A stretch of 64,000 nt of DNA from Thioalkalivibrio paradoxus (GTDB lineage: Bacteria > Pseudomonadota > Gammaproteobacteria > Ectothiorhodospirales > Ectothiorhodospiraceae). Both the position numbers and the translations under genes were made by a program. The DNA lies in assembly GCA_011390565.1 (NCBI GenBank), contig JAABSC010000005.1, positions 90,001 through 154,000 on the forward strand, given 5' to 3'. Below, one piece after another: positions 12,158 to 21,896 of this stretch (within the stretch, counting starts at the first letter, position 1; each line of letters begins with the position of its first letter). A model generated the notes under the pieces. That model made no database searches. It was not told the DNA's origin and saw only the letters and a list, made by a program, of their open reading frames with translations.

Positions 12158-13504
12158 ATGTCCGCGCCCACGCAAAGCAAACGTGAAGGCAATCTGGAAG
12201 CGCCGACCCGCCATCCGCTGGATTGGCAGAACCCCGAATTCTATGACGAAGCCCCGCTCTTCGCCGAGATGGAGCGCGTCTTCGACATCTGTCACGGCTG
12301 CCGCCGCTGCGTCAGCCTGTGCAATTCCTTCCCCACCCTGTTCGATCTGGTCGACGAGTCCGAGACCATGGAAGTGGACGGGGTGAAGAAGGCCGACTAC
12401 TGGAAGGTGGTCGACCACTGCTACCTCTGCGATCTCTGCTACATGACCAAGTGCCCCTACGTGCCGCCCCACGAGTGGAACGTCGACTTCCCGCACCTGA
12501 TGCTGCGTGCCAAGGCGACGCGCTTCAGGAAGGAGGGTGCCAAGGCCGCGCACAAGCTGATGTCCAGCACCGACATGATCGGCAAGCTGGCGGGGATCCC
12601 GGTGGTGGCGCAGACCGTGAATGCCGTGAACCAGACCGGTGTCGCACGCAAGGTCCTCGACAAGACCCTGGGCGTGCACCCGGATGCCACCCTGCCGAAG
12701 TATCACAGCAGGAAGGGCCGCAGCCGAGCCACCCAGGCGGCGTCCGCCGTCAGCGCTCCGGAGCCGGTGAACGGCACGACCGGTCGCGTGGCGCTGTTTG
12801 CCACCTGCTACGGTAACTACAACGAGCCGCACATCGTCGAGGACCTGGTCAAGGTCTTCAACCACAACGGCATCGAAGTGACGCTGGTCGAAAAGGAACA
12901 GTGCTGCGGCATGCCCAAGCTCGAGCTGGGCGACCTGGAGGCGGTGGCCGCGGCCAAGGACGTCAACGTACCCGCGATGAAGCGCATGATCGATCAGGGC
13001 TACGACATCGTCGGTCCGGTGCCCTCCTGCGTGCTGATGTTCAAGCAGGAACTGCCGCTCATGTTCCCCGAGGACGGCGAAGTGCAGGCCGTCAAGGACC
13101 GCATCTTCGATCCCTTCGAATACCTGATGGCGCGCCACGCGGGCGGCAAGCTGAAGACCGATTTCCCGCAGACCCTGGGCAAGATCGCCTACCATGCCGC
13201 CTGCCATCTGCGGGTGCAGAACATGGGTCTGAAGACCCGTGACCTGCTCAAGCTCGTGCCGGACACCGAGATCGACGTGATCGAGCGCTGCTCCGGCCAC
13301 GACGGGACCTACGGCGTGAAGAGTGAGTATTTCGAAACGGCGACGAAGATCTGCCGTCCGGTGGTGACGCGCGTGCAGAAGGCCGAGGCCGATCACTTCT
13401 CCAGTGATTGTCCGATGGCCGGCCACATGATCGAGAACGGCCTCAAGGACGGCCGCGAACCCGAGCATCCGCTGACCCTGCTGCGCAAGGCCTACGGACT
13501 TTAG
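12158..13504 (+). CDS. (Fe-S)-binding oxidoreductase, HdrD/GlpC-like with CCG domain
   Basis: CHGCRRCVSLCNSFP and CYLCDLCYMTKCPYVPP ferredoxin motifs plus CCGMPKLELGD cysteine-rich domain. Upstream start at 12143 also possible. Confidence 0.92.
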   Translation: MSAPTQSKREGNLEAPTRHPLDWQNPEFYDEAPLFAEMERVFDICHGCRRCVSLCNSFPTLFDLVDESETMEVDGVKKADYWKVVDHCYLCDLCYMTKCPYVPPHEWNVDFPHLMLRAKATRFRKEGAKAAHKLMSSTDMIGKLAGIPVVAQTVNAVNQTGVARKVLDKTLGVHPDATLPKYHSRKGRSRATQAASAVSAPEPVNGTTGRVALFATCYGNYNEPHIVEDLVKVFNHNGIEVTLVEKEQCCGMPKLELGDLEAVAAAKDVNVPAMKRMIDQGYDIVGPVPSCVLMFKQELPLMFPEDGEVQAVKDRIFDPFEYLMARHAGGKLKTDFPQTLGKIAYHAACHLRVQNMGLKTRDLLKLVPDTEIDVIERCSGHDGTYGVKSEYFETATKICRPVVTRVQKAEADHFSSDCPMAGHMIENGLKDGREPEHPLTLLRKAYGL

Positions 13505-13531
13505 CCGAACCCAACACAAGGAGATCCCATC

Positions 13532-13834
13532 ATGTCGAGTGACGGATATCACGAGCCCGTTGAGGAACTGAGCGACGAGAGCCGGGAGCTGCACCGCGCG
13601 ATCGTGTCCCTGATGGAGGAACTCGAGGCCGTCGACTGGTATCAGCAGCGCGTCGACGCCTGCAAGGATCCCGAACTCAAGGCGATCCTCGCGCACAATC
13701 GCGACGAGGAGATCGAGCACGCCGCGATGGTCCTGGAGTGGATCCGGCGCAAGAACAAGGTGTTCGACAAGGAACTCCGGGAGAACCTGTTCTCCGACAA
13801 GGACTACACCGATATCGGACACCACGATCATTGA
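13532..13834 (+). CDS. EncFtn-like (encapsulated-ferritin family) ferritin-like protein
   Basis: HEPVEELSDESRELHRAIVSLMEELEAVDWYQQRVDACKDPELKAILAHNRDEEIEHAAMVLEWIRR closely matches the EncFtn core as remembered (…MEELEAVDWYDQRVDA…LAHNRDEEKEHAAM…EW.RR). Confidence 0.85.
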   Translation: MSSDGYHEPVEELSDESRELHRAIVSLMEELEAVDWYQQRVDACKDPELKAILAHNRDEEIEHAAMVLEWIRRKNKVFDKELRENLFSDKDYTDIGHHDH

Positions 13835-13880
13835 TTGCCCCGTGCCCCCCCGGGGTGCCAGCAACGAAATGGAGGCAAGT

Positions 13881-14474
13881 GTGAGCAAACTCAGCCGAGA
13901 AGATCTGTTTTCTCTGGAGAAGTACTCGGAGATGCGACCCGCTTTCCGGGCCGAGGTGATGCAGCACAAGAAGAGCCGCGTGCTGCAGGTGGGTCCGAAC
14001 GTGACCCTGCACTTCGAGGATCGCAAGACGATGCTCTACCAGATCCAGGAGATGCTGCGAGCCGAGAAGATCTTTGACGCGGCGGGCATCCAGGAGGAGC
14101 TGGACGCCTACAATCCGCTGATCCCGGACGGCAGCAACTGGAAAGCCACGATGATGGTGGAGTTCGCCGACATCGACGAGCGCAAGGTTGCCCTGTCTCG
14201 CCTGATCGGCGTCGAGGACAAGACCTACGTGCAGGTCGATGGCTTCGACAAGGTGCATCCGATCTCCGACGAAGACCTCGAGCGGGACACCGAGGAAAAG
14301 ACCTCTTCGGTGCACTTCCTGCGCTTCGAGCTGAGCGCGGACATGGTGTCCGCCGTAAAGGGAGGGGCGGCTATTGCCGTAGGCGTGGACCACGAGAACT
14401 ACAGCCACCGGGTCGATGCCGTGCCGCCCGCAATGCGCGATTCCCTCGCGGCGGATCTCGCCAGCGTCAACTGA
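13881..14474 (+). CDS. DUF3501 family protein
   Basis: Recognisable DUF3501 sequence (YSEMRPAFRAEVMQHKKSRVLQVGPNVTLHFEDRKTMLYQIQEMLRAEKIFD). GTG start with ggagg 8 nt upstream; ATG at 13869 possible. Confidence 0.85.
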   Translation: MSKLSREDLFSLEKYSEMRPAFRAEVMQHKKSRVLQVGPNVTLHFEDRKTMLYQIQEMLRAEKIFDAAGIQEELDAYNPLIPDGSNWKATMMVEFADIDERKVALSRLIGVEDKTYVQVDGFDKVHPISDEDLERDTEEKTSSVHFLRFELSADMVSAVKGGAAIAVGVDHENYSHRVDAVPPAMRDSLAADLASVN

Positions 14475-14556
14475 CCCGGGGCTTCAGGAAGCGGCAAGGG
14501 ATTGCCGCCCTGCCGGATTTTCGGTATCGCCCCATCGCCGCGGAACAGCAGCCTGA

Positions 14557-14681
14557 ATCTCTAGTGGGAGTGCCTCTGCAGCCGAAGCCCGGCGAGGCGC
14601 CTGCCCGCCGGCGGGTGTCGGCAGCAGCGATGCTGCCGTCAAGCCTGCAGGGATGTATTCACGGCGTCCCGCTGACGGGTA
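14557..14681. repeat. Intergenic REP-like repeat with hairpin (cggcagca gcga tgctgccg)
   Basis: gtcggcagcagcgatgctgccgtcaagcctgcagggatgtattcacggcgtccc resembles a dispersed intergenic repeat remembered from other gammaproteobacteria; single copy seen in this window. Confidence 0.5.
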
Positions 14682-14713
14682 GGCGGCTCGCCCGGAAACC
14701 CGCCGGGCTGCGA

Positions 14714-16066
14714 TCAAAGCAGGTCCAGTGCGTCTGACAGGTGCTCGACGGGGAGGATCTCCATGCCGTCGATACGCTTTCGGATCCGGTTTCCGGCCGG
14801 AATGATCGCCCGGGTGAGTCCGTGCTTGGCCGCCTCGGAGAGGCGCTCCTCGCCGTTGGGGACCGGCCGGATCTCGCCCGAAAGTCCGATTTCCCCGAAA
14901 CAGACCAGATCGAGCCCGAGCGGGCGGTCGCGGAGCGAGGACAGCGCTGCCACCAGCATGGGCAGGTCCGCCGCCGTTTCCGAGACCCGCACCCCGCCCA
15001 CGACGTTGATGAACACGTCCTGGTCGAACAGGCCGATCGAACCATGCCGGCTGAGCACCGCCAGCAGCATGATCAGGCGATTCTGCTCCAGCCCCAGGGT
15101 CACCCTTCGTGGTTGCGGGGCGTGGCTCTCCGCCACCAGCGCCTGCACCTCGACCAGCAGCGGACGGGTGCCCTCGCGGGTCACCATCACCACGCTGCCG
15201 GAAACCGGGCGGCTGTGGCGCGACAGGAAGATCGCCGAAGGGTTGCTGACGGGTTTGAGTCCGTCTTCCTGCATCGCGAACACGCCCAGTTCGTTCACGG
15301 CACCGAAGCGGTTCTTCACCGCGCGCAGCATCCGGTAGCGGCCACCCGGGTCGCCCTCGAAATAGAGCACGGTATCGACCATGTGCTCCAGCACGCGCGG
15401 CCCGGCGATCTGCCCGTCCTTGGTCACGTGGCCCACCAGGATCACGGCGATGCCGCGCTGCTTGGCCAGGCGGACCAGGGCCGCCGCACTCTCCCGAACC
15501 TGCGACACGGAGCCGGGCGCGGACTGCAACGCGGCCGAGTAGAGGGTCTGGATCGAGTCGATCACCAGTACTCCGGGGCGTTCCTGCTCGGCCGTGGCGA
15601 TGATGTTCTCGACCTGGGTCTCCGTGAGCAGACGCAGCCCGGAGACGTCCAGACCCAGCCGGTGGGCACGCAGACCCACCTGCTGCGCGGACTCCTCGCC
15701 GGTCACGTACAGCGTCTGGTCGGACGGCAGCAGTGCCAGCACCTGCAGCAGCAGCGTGGACTTCCCGATGCCTGGATCGCCCCCGATCAGGACCACCGAG
15801 CCAGTGACCAGACCACCTCCGAGGCTGCGATCCAGCTCGGAAATCCCGGTCGAAAGGCGCGGGATGTCCTCGCTGGGCAGCTCGCCCAGACGGGTAATGC
15901 GCGCAGCCTCGCCGGCATAGCCGCCGGCGCGCGGCCCCTGGACCGCCGCGCTCGGCTGCAGCTCCTCGATGCTGTTCCAGGCTCCGCAGTCCCCGCATTG
16001 TCCGGCCCATTTCGGGCTTGTGGCGCCGCATTCCCGGCAGACGTACGTTTGCCTGGTCTTGGCCAT
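14714..16066 (-). CDS. radA: DNA repair protein RadA
   Basis: N-terminal CRECGATSPKWAGQCGDCGAWN zinc finger, GGDPGIGKSTLLLQ Walker A, KNRFG motif. Confidence 0.97.
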   Translation of the reverse strand: MAKTRQTYVCRECGATSPKWAGQCGDCGAWNSIEELQPSAAVQGPRAGGYAGEAARITRLGELPSEDIPRLSTGISELDRSLGGGLVTGSVVLIGGDPGIGKSTLLLQVLALLPSDQTLYVTGEESAQQVGLRAHRLGLDVSGLRLLTETQVENIIATAEQERPGVLVIDSIQTLYSAALQSAPGSVSQVRESAAALVRLAKQRGIAVILVGHVTKDGQIAGPRVLEHMVDTVLYFEGDPGGRYRMLRAVKNRFGAVNELGVFAMQEDGLKPVSNPSAIFLSRHSRPVSGSVVMVTREGTRPLLVEVQALVAESHAPQPRRVTLGLEQNRLIMLLAVLSRHGSIGLFDQDVFINVVGGVRVSETAADLPMLVAALSSLRDRPLGLDLVCFGEIGLSGEIRPVPNGEERLSEAAKHGLTRAIIPAGNRIRKRIDGMEILPVEHLSDALDLL

Positions 16067-17337
16067 CAGGCCTTGCGCTCCGCTTCCGGGGCCGGAAAGC
16101 GGACGGTGCGTATGGTGTTGTTCTTGATCTGCACGATATCCATGATCACGCCCCCGATACGCACGCTGGCCGGTGCCTCGGGGATGTGTTCGAGGTGCTC
16201 CACGATCAGGCCGCTCAGGGTCTTGGGTCCGTCAAGCGGCAGAGCGAGGCCCAGGGATCGGTTCAGTTCCCGCAGGTGGATGCCGCCATCGACCACGACG
16301 CTGCCGTCCGGCTGTGGCAGAACCTCGTCGCCCATGGTGGGCGAATCGGTGGTGAATTCGCCGACGACTTCTTCCAGCAGGTCCTCCAGCGTCACCAGAC
16401 CCTCGATGTCGCCGTACTCGTCGACCACCAATCCGATCCGGCGCTTCTCTTTCTGGAAGTTGATCAGCTGGCGGTTCAGTGCAGTGCCCTGCGGGATGAA
16501 ATAGGCGGGCGTAAGCACCTGGCGCAGATCCTCCGGGCCGAAGCTTTCGCGGTAAGTCAGCGGCAACAGGTCACGCATGTGCACGAATCCGAGCACGCGG
16601 TCCAGGTCACCTTCGATCACCGGCAACCGGGTGAAACTGCCGCTGAGAATCTGTTCGAGGACGTCGTTCCAGTCTTCCTCGATGTCGAGGGTCACGATCT
16701 CACTGCGTGGAATCATGATGTCCTCGACCGTGGTGCGCTCGAGGTCGAGCAGGTTGACCAGCATCCCCTGATGCCGAGGGGGCAGCAGCGGCCCGGCCTC
16801 GGTGACCACCGACCGCAGTTCGTCGGTGGTCAGCTCTGCGCGCTGGATTGCATTCATCCGGATTCCCATCAGGCGCAGCAGGCCATTCGCCAGCACGTTG
16901 ATGATGAAGACCACGGGCCAGAGCAGTCGCAACAATCCGCTGTAGATCCAGGCCGCGGGGTAGGCGATGCGCTCACTGTGCAGGGCGCCGACGGTTTTCG
17001 GCGCGGTTTCGGCGAAAATCAGCAGCGCGATGGTCAGCAGCCCGGTCGCGATCGCGATGCCGGTATCGCCGAACGTCCTGTAGCCGATGTACGTGGCGAG
17101 CTGGGTGATCAGGATGTTGACCAGGTTGTTGCCGAGCAGGATCAGTCCGATGAGCTGGTCCGGGCGCTCCAGCAGGCGCGCGGCGAGGCGAGCACCGCGG
17201 TGCCCCTGACGGGCCTTGTGGCGCATGCGGTAGCGGTTCAGGGCCATCAGCGCGGTCTCGGAGCCCGAAAAGAAGGCGGAGAGCACGAACAGGAGGGCCA
17301 GGGTAGTGAACAGTGCGGACAGGGGGATGTCGTGCAA
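16066..17337 (-). CDS. HlyC/CorC family (CNNM + CBS) transporter
   Basis: FFSGSETALMALNRYRMRH, LGNNLVNILITQLAT, two CBS-type segments, C-terminal CorC_HlyC domain. Confidence 0.92.
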   Translation of the reverse strand: MHDIPLSALFTTLALLFVLSAFFSGSETALMALNRYRMRHKARQGHRGARLAARLLERPDQLIGLILLGNNLVNILITQLATYIGYRTFGDTGIAIATGLLTIALLIFAETAPKTVGALHSERIAYPAAWIYSGLLRLLWPVVFIINVLANGLLRLMGIRMNAIQRAELTTDELRSVVTEAGPLLPPRHQGMLVNLLDLERTTVEDIMIPRSEIVTLDIEEDWNDVLEQILSGSFTRLPVIEGDLDRVLGFVHMRDLLPLTYRESFGPEDLRQVLTPAYFIPQGTALNRQLINFQKEKRRIGLVVDEYGDIEGLVTLEDLLEEVVGEFTTDSPTMGDEVLPQPDGSVVVDGGIHLRELNRSLGLALPLDGPKTLSGLIVEHLEHIPEAPASVRIGGVIMDIVQIKNNTIRTVRFPAPEAERKA

Positions 17338-17430
17338 GCGACGTTTCCGTGATGGGGCCAGTTGGATTTTCGATTCTAGGCCGGCAACGCCAGCGGCGAA
17401 ACCTGTACCCCGGCCTGGGCCGGGTCATGT

Positions 17431-18231
17431 TCACACCCGTTGCAGGATGACCTCGAGGACCAGTTTCGATCCGAAGTAGGCCAGCACGAGGCTCACGAAG
17501 CCACCCGTCGTCCAGGCGAGCGCGCGCGATCCCCGCCAGCCGAAGCGCCAGCGCCCGAACAACAGCACCGAGAACATGATCCAGGCAAGGATGGACAGCA
17601 CGGACTTGTGCACCAGATGCTGGGCGAACAGGTCTTCGAGGAAAACCAGACCGCTGGCCAGGCTCAGGGTCAGGAAGACCCAGCCGATGAAGATCATCCG
17701 GAACAGCCACATCTCCATCGAAAACAGCGGCGGGAGGTAGCGGACGATGCCGCGCAGGTGATGTTCGTGCAGCGCCCGGTGCTGCGCGGTCATCACGGCG
17801 GCCTGTACCGTCGACAGCGCGAGGAACGCCCAGCCCAGGGCCGCCAGCATGATGTGGACCTCGACGTAGGGTGTACTCGCCACGCGTCCGGTGCCATCGC
17901 AGGTGAGTGCCACCAGCAGCGCCAGCGCGGTGAGGGGCAGGACGATGACGCCCATCACTGCGAGCGGGTGCCGAAGCGACGCCAGCCACAGCAGAGCCGC
18001 AACCAGCCAGAGCGAGGCCGCGAGCGCATTCCCCAGGCAGAGGTTCAGTCCGCTTTCGGTCAGCACCAGCTGGGACAGGGCTCCGAGATGAACCAGCAGC
18101 GCCGCGGCCCAGAGGATCAGTGGGCCGCGGGGCTTGCCGGCCTGGGGTGGTTGCTGTCGTGCGGACACGACCAGATAACCCACGGTCAGCAGGTACAGCA
18201 GGGTCGCGAAAAGGCCGATTGCGGTGTTCAT
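17431..18231 (-). CDS. Cytochrome c assembly (CcsA/YpjD-like) inner membrane protein
   Basis: Multi-TM protein, HIMLAALGWAFLALSTVQA, gene adjacent to ffh and CorC-like as commonly seen. Confidence 0.85.
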   Translation of the reverse strand: MNTAIGLFATLLYLLTVGYLVVSARQQPPQAGKPRGPLILWAAALLVHLGALSQLVLTESGLNLCLGNALAASLWLVAALLWLASLRHPLAVMGVIVLPLTALALLVALTCDGTGRVASTPYVEVHIMLAALGWAFLALSTVQAAVMTAQHRALHEHHLRGIVRYLPPLFSMEMWLFRMIFIGWVFLTLSLASGLVFLEDLFAQHLVHKSVLSILAWIMFSVLLFGRWRFGWRGSRALAWTTGGFVSLVLAYFGSKLVLEVILQRV

Positions 18232-18388
18232 TACCGGTGATTATCCAACGATCGCCGCTGCATTGCACAGCGGGGGATCAGCGGTGCTGACGGTGGTGCG
18301 GTCGCGTCCTCTATACTGGTGGCGGAATTCCGCTCGCCGCGTGTCCAGCGGTTTCGGCAATTCGATTTGGTGATTCTGGGAGTCGTGC

Positions 18389-19780
18389 ATGTTCGATGGT
18401 CTTTCCAGTCGCCTGCAGGCGACGGTCAAGAAGCTCAAGGGTCAGGCACGCCTGACTGAAGACAATATCCAGGAAGCGCTGCGCGAAGTGCGCATGGCGT
18501 TGCTGGAGGCGGACGTTGCGTTGCCGGTGGTGCGCGAGTTCATTGCCGAGGTGCGCGCCAAGGCCGTGGGCAAGGAGGTGATCAGCAGCCTGACTCCGGG
18601 CCAGGCCCTGGTCAAGGTGGTGCACGACGAACTGGTGCGGGTGATGGGTGGCGAGAACGCCTCGCTGAACCTGGCCAGCCAGCCTCCGGCCGTGGTGCTG
18701 GTGGCGGGCCTGCAGGGTGCGGGCAAGACCACGAGCATTGGCAAGCTCGCGCGCCTGCTGCGCGAACGGCAGAAAAAGAAGGTCGCCGTGGTCAGCTGCG
18801 ACGTCTACCGGCCCGCGGCGATCCAGCAGCTCGAGACGCTGGCCGGGCAGGTGGAGGTCCAGTTCTACCCCAGCGACGCCGGGGAGCGACCCGAGGCGAT
18901 TGCCCGGCGCGCCGTGGATCGTGCGCGGCGCGAAGGCATCGAAGTGCTGCTGGTGGACACCGCCGGCCGTCTGCATGTCGACGAGGCCATGATGGCCGAG
19001 ATCCAGACGTTGCACCGGGCCATCGACCCGATCGAGACCCTGTTCGTGGTCGACGCGATGACAGGTCAGGACGCGGCCAATACCGCCCGCGCGTTCGGCG
19101 AGGCGCTTCCACTCACCGGCGTGGTGTTGACCAAGGCCGATGGCGACGCGCGGGGCGGGGCCGCACTCTCGGTACGCCGGATCACCGGGGTGCCGATCAA
19201 GTTCATGGGCATGGGCGAGCGCTCCGAGGCGCTGGAGCCGTTTCACCCGGAGCGGGTGGTCTCGCGCATTCTCGGCATGGGCGACGTCCTCACGCTGGTC
19301 GAGGAGGCGACACGCCAGGTCGACCAGGACAAGGCCGCGAAGCTCGCGCGCAAGCTGAAGCGTGGGCGCGGTTTCGATTTCAACGACCTGCGCGATCAGC
19401 TGGCCCAGATGCAGAACATGGGGGGTATCGGCAGCCTGCTGGAGAAATTGCCGGGCGCGGGCAAGCTCTCGGACGCGGTGAAGTCCCAGGCCAGCGACCG
19501 CGAAATCCGGCGCATGATGGCGGTCATCGGTTCGATGACCGAGCAGGAGCGCCGAAATCCGGAGTTGATCAAGGGTTCCCGCAAGCGGCGCATCGCGGGG
19601 GGCTCAGGGTGTCAGATCCAGGACGTGAATCGCCTGCTGAAGCAGCATACGCAAATGAGCAAGGCCATGAAGAAATTCTCCAAGGGCGGCGCCGCGAAGA
19701 TGATGCGGTCCCTCGGTGGGCGCATGGGCGGGCTGGGCGGCCCCGGTGGTCCAGGCCCGGGTGGTTTCCCGTTCCGGTAG
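18389..19780 (+). CDS. ffh: Signal recognition particle protein Ffh
   Basis: GLQGAGKTTSIGKLA, DVYRPAAIQQLE, DTAGRLHVD, TKADGDARGGAALS, Met-rich M domain. Confidence 0.98.
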   Translation: MFDGLSSRLQATVKKLKGQARLTEDNIQEALREVRMALLEADVALPVVREFIAEVRAKAVGKEVISSLTPGQALVKVVHDELVRVMGGENASLNLASQPPAVVLVAGLQGAGKTTSIGKLARLLRERQKKKVAVVSCDVYRPAAIQQLETLAGQVEVQFYPSDAGERPEAIARRAVDRARREGIEVLLVDTAGRLHVDEAMMAEIQTLHRAIDPIETLFVVDAMTGQDAANTARAFGEALPLTGVVLTKADGDARGGAALSVRRITGVPIKFMGMGERSEALEPFHPERVVSRILGMGDVLTLVEEATRQVDQDKAAKLARKLKRGRGFDFNDLRDQLAQMQNMGGIGSLLEKLPGAGKLSDAVKSQASDREIRRMMAVIGSMTEQERRNPELIKGSRKRRIAGGSGCQIQDVNRLLKQHTQMSKAMKKFSKGGAAKMMRSLGGRMGGLGGPGGPGPGGFPFR

Positions 19781-19855
19781 CCGCGGCCTGAAAGGCAGTC
19801 GGTGCCGCCGCTCCTTTTTCGGCCCTGGCCCGTACGACGAATCGCCGCTGACGGG

Positions 19856-19883
19856 TTGTTTCGCCGGCGCAGTTCGCTATAAT
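19856..19883 (+). promoter_or_regulatory. Putative promoter of rpsP-rimM-trmD-rplS
   Basis: TTGTTT (19856-19861), 16-nt spacer, perfect TATAAT (19878-19883), upstream of rpsP. Confidence 0.55.
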
Positions 19884-19930
19884 CCCCGGTTTCCTCGAGA
19901 AAACCGAATTCGCTGAGGTCCAGAGCAAGC

Positions 19931-20191
19931 ATGGTTACTATTCGTCTGTCCCGCCGGGGTGCCAAGCGCGCACCGTTCTACCAGATCGTCGTCACCGACT
20001 CACGCGCTCGCCGCGACAGCGGTTACATCGAGCGCATCGGCTACTTCAACCCGGTCGCCCGGGGTCAGGAGACGCCGCTGCTCATCGATCTGGCGCGTGT
20101 GGACCACTGGCTGTCGAAGGGTGCCGCCACCTCCGAGCGCGTGGGTCACCTGATCAAGCAGCATCGCAAGCAGGTCGCAGCCGCCGTCTGA
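19931..20191 (+). CDS. rpsP: 30S ribosomal protein S16
   Basis: [41 protein letters not shown]. Confidence 0.98.
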   Translation: MVTIRLSRRGAKRAPFYQIVVTDSRARRDSGYIERIGYFNPVARGQETPLLIDLARVDHWLSKGAATSERVGHLIKQHRKQVAAAV

Positions 20192-20213
20192 AATTCCCGG
20201 GCCGTTCGCGCCG

Positions 20214-20723
20214 ATGAGTGCCGAGCCGGAACGGCTGGTGGTCGGGCGTGTGTCCGGGGTCTACGGTGTGAAAGGCTTCGTGCGGGTGTTCTCGGAAACC
20301 GAACCGCGTGGAGCGATCGCCGGATTTCCACGTCTGTGGATGCAGCGCGGTGGTGACTGGCAGAGTATCGAGTTGGAAGACGGTCGTGCCCACGGGCGCG
20401 GCGTGGTTTTGAAGTTTCGCGGTACCGATGATCGGGAAGCGGCCCATGGCCTGATCGGATGCACCCTGGCGGTGGAGCGTGACTGGCTCCCGCCACTCGA
20501 GGAGGGTGAATTCTACTGGGCGGACCTGCAGGGGCTCGACGTGGAGACGATGGACGGGACACCGCTCGGGCGCATCGAGAGCTTCATGCAGACGGGTGCC
20601 AACGACGTGATGGTGGTGCGGGGCGATCGGGAACATCTGGTCCCCTGGGTTCGTGGACGGTACGTGCTGGACGTGGATCTCGACGCCCGCCGGGTGCGGG
20701 TGGACTGGGATCCGGATTTCTGA
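20214..20723 (+). CDS. rimM: Ribosome maturation factor RimM
   Basis: [17 protein letters not shown]; rpsP-rimM-trmD-rplS synteny. Confidence 0.96.
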   Translation: MSAEPERLVVGRVSGVYGVKGFVRVFSETEPRGAIAGFPRLWMQRGGDWQSIELEDGRAHGRGVVLKFRGTDDREAAHGLIGCTLAVERDWLPPLEEGEFYWADLQGLDVETMDGTPLGRIESFMQTGANDVMVVRGDREHLVPWVRGRYVLDVDLDARRVRVDWDPDF

Positions 20724-20731
20724 GCGGCGCG

Positions 20732-21499
20732 ATGCGCTTCGACGTCGTCACGCTGTTTCCGGAGCTGGTGCGGCCGGTGGTGGAATGCGGTATCGCCGGG
20801 CGGGCCGCGGAGCAGGGTCTGTTCGAGCTGCACCTCTGGAACCCGCGGCGTTGGGGTTCGGGCGTGCACCAGGCGGTGGACGATCGACCCTACGGTGGTG
20901 GGCCTGGAATGGTGATGGGCTTCGAGCCGTTGTCCGCGGCGATTTCGGCGGTGCGTGAGGCCGACCCGCGGCCGGTGCACGTGGTGGCGCTGACACCGCA
21001 GGGGCGCCGGCTGGATCAGGCCGCGCTGCGGCGATTTGCAGCCATGCCCAGGTTGGCGCTGCTCTGCGGTCGCTACGAGGGGATCGACGAACGGTTGCTC
21101 GAAGCCGAGGTCGACGAGGAATGGTCGCTGGGTGACTACGTGCTCTCCGGAGGCGAGTTGGCGGCGATGGTGGTGATCGATGGCTGTGTGCGCTTGCTGC
21201 CCGGAGCTTTGGGGCATGCCGACTCGGCGCAGCAGGATTCGTTCACCGAGGGCCTGCTGGACTGCCCGCATTACACGCGGCCCGAGGTGGTGGCGGGGCG
21301 TGCGGTGCCGCAGGAGCTGCTGACCGGGCATCACGCCCGGATCGAACGCTGGAGACGGCGCGCGGCGCTGGGGCGAACATTGGAACGCCGGCCGGATCTG
21401 CTGGCCGCAATGACATTGGGGCCGGACGATGCGGCCCTGCTGGACGAATACCGTACTCTCGGGAACCGTTCCGGGGAGCGCAGGAATAGCGACAATTGA
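20732..21499 (+). CDS. trmD: tRNA (guanine-N1)-methyltransferase
   Basis: [52 protein letters not shown]. Confidence 0.98.
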   Translation: MRFDVVTLFPELVRPVVECGIAGRAAEQGLFELHLWNPRRWGSGVHQAVDDRPYGGGPGMVMGFEPLSAAISAVREADPRPVHVVALTPQGRRLDQAALRRFAAMPRLALLCGRYEGIDERLLEAEVDEEWSLGDYVLSGGELAAMVVIDGCVRLLPGALGHADSAQQDSFTEGLLDCPHYTRPEVVAGRAVPQELLTGHHARIERWRRRAALGRTLERRPDLLAAMTLGPDDAALLDEYRTLGNRSGERRNSDN

Positions 21500-21508
21500 G
21501 GTCCTGAC

Positions 21509-21865
21509 ATGAACAGCATTATTCAGCAGCTCGAAGCCGAACAGATGAAGGCCGAAATACCGGACTTCGGCCCCGGCGACACCGTGGTGGTGCAGGTCAA
21601 GGTGAAGGAAGGTGAGCGCGAGCGCTTGCAGGCCTTCGAGGGCGTGGTCATTGCCAAACGCAACCGCGGCCTGAACTCGGCGTTCACCGTGCGCAAGATG
21701 TCCTATGGCAACGGCGTCGAGCGCGCGTTCCAGACGCACAGCCCGATGGTGGCCGAAATCAAGGTGAAGCGCCGCGGCAAGGTGCGCCGGGCCAAGCTCT
21801 ATTACCTGCGCGATCTCACCGGCAAGGCGGCTCGCATCAAGGAAGACATCAAGGCTTCCCGCTGA
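21509..21865 (+). CDS. rplS: 50S ribosomal protein L19
   Basis: [53 protein letters not shown]. Confidence 0.98.
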   Translation: MNSIIQQLEAEQMKAEIPDFGPGDTVVVQVKVKEGERERLQAFEGVVIAKRNRGLNSAFTVRKMSYGNGVERAFQTHSPMVAEIKVKRRGKVRRAKLYYLRDLTGKAARIKEDIKASR

Positions 21866-21896
21866 TCCGGCGAACCTCCGGACCGAGGGCGACCCC

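Noticed and set aside
11606-14026. 806-aa antisense ORF across the rubrerythrin operon
   Set aside because: Opposite to three clearly recognisable genes; no family features in its translation.
14484-16031. 515-aa ORF overlapping radA in another frame
   Set aside because: Gly/Arg/Ala-rich out-of-frame translation; 14714-16066 encodes RadA.
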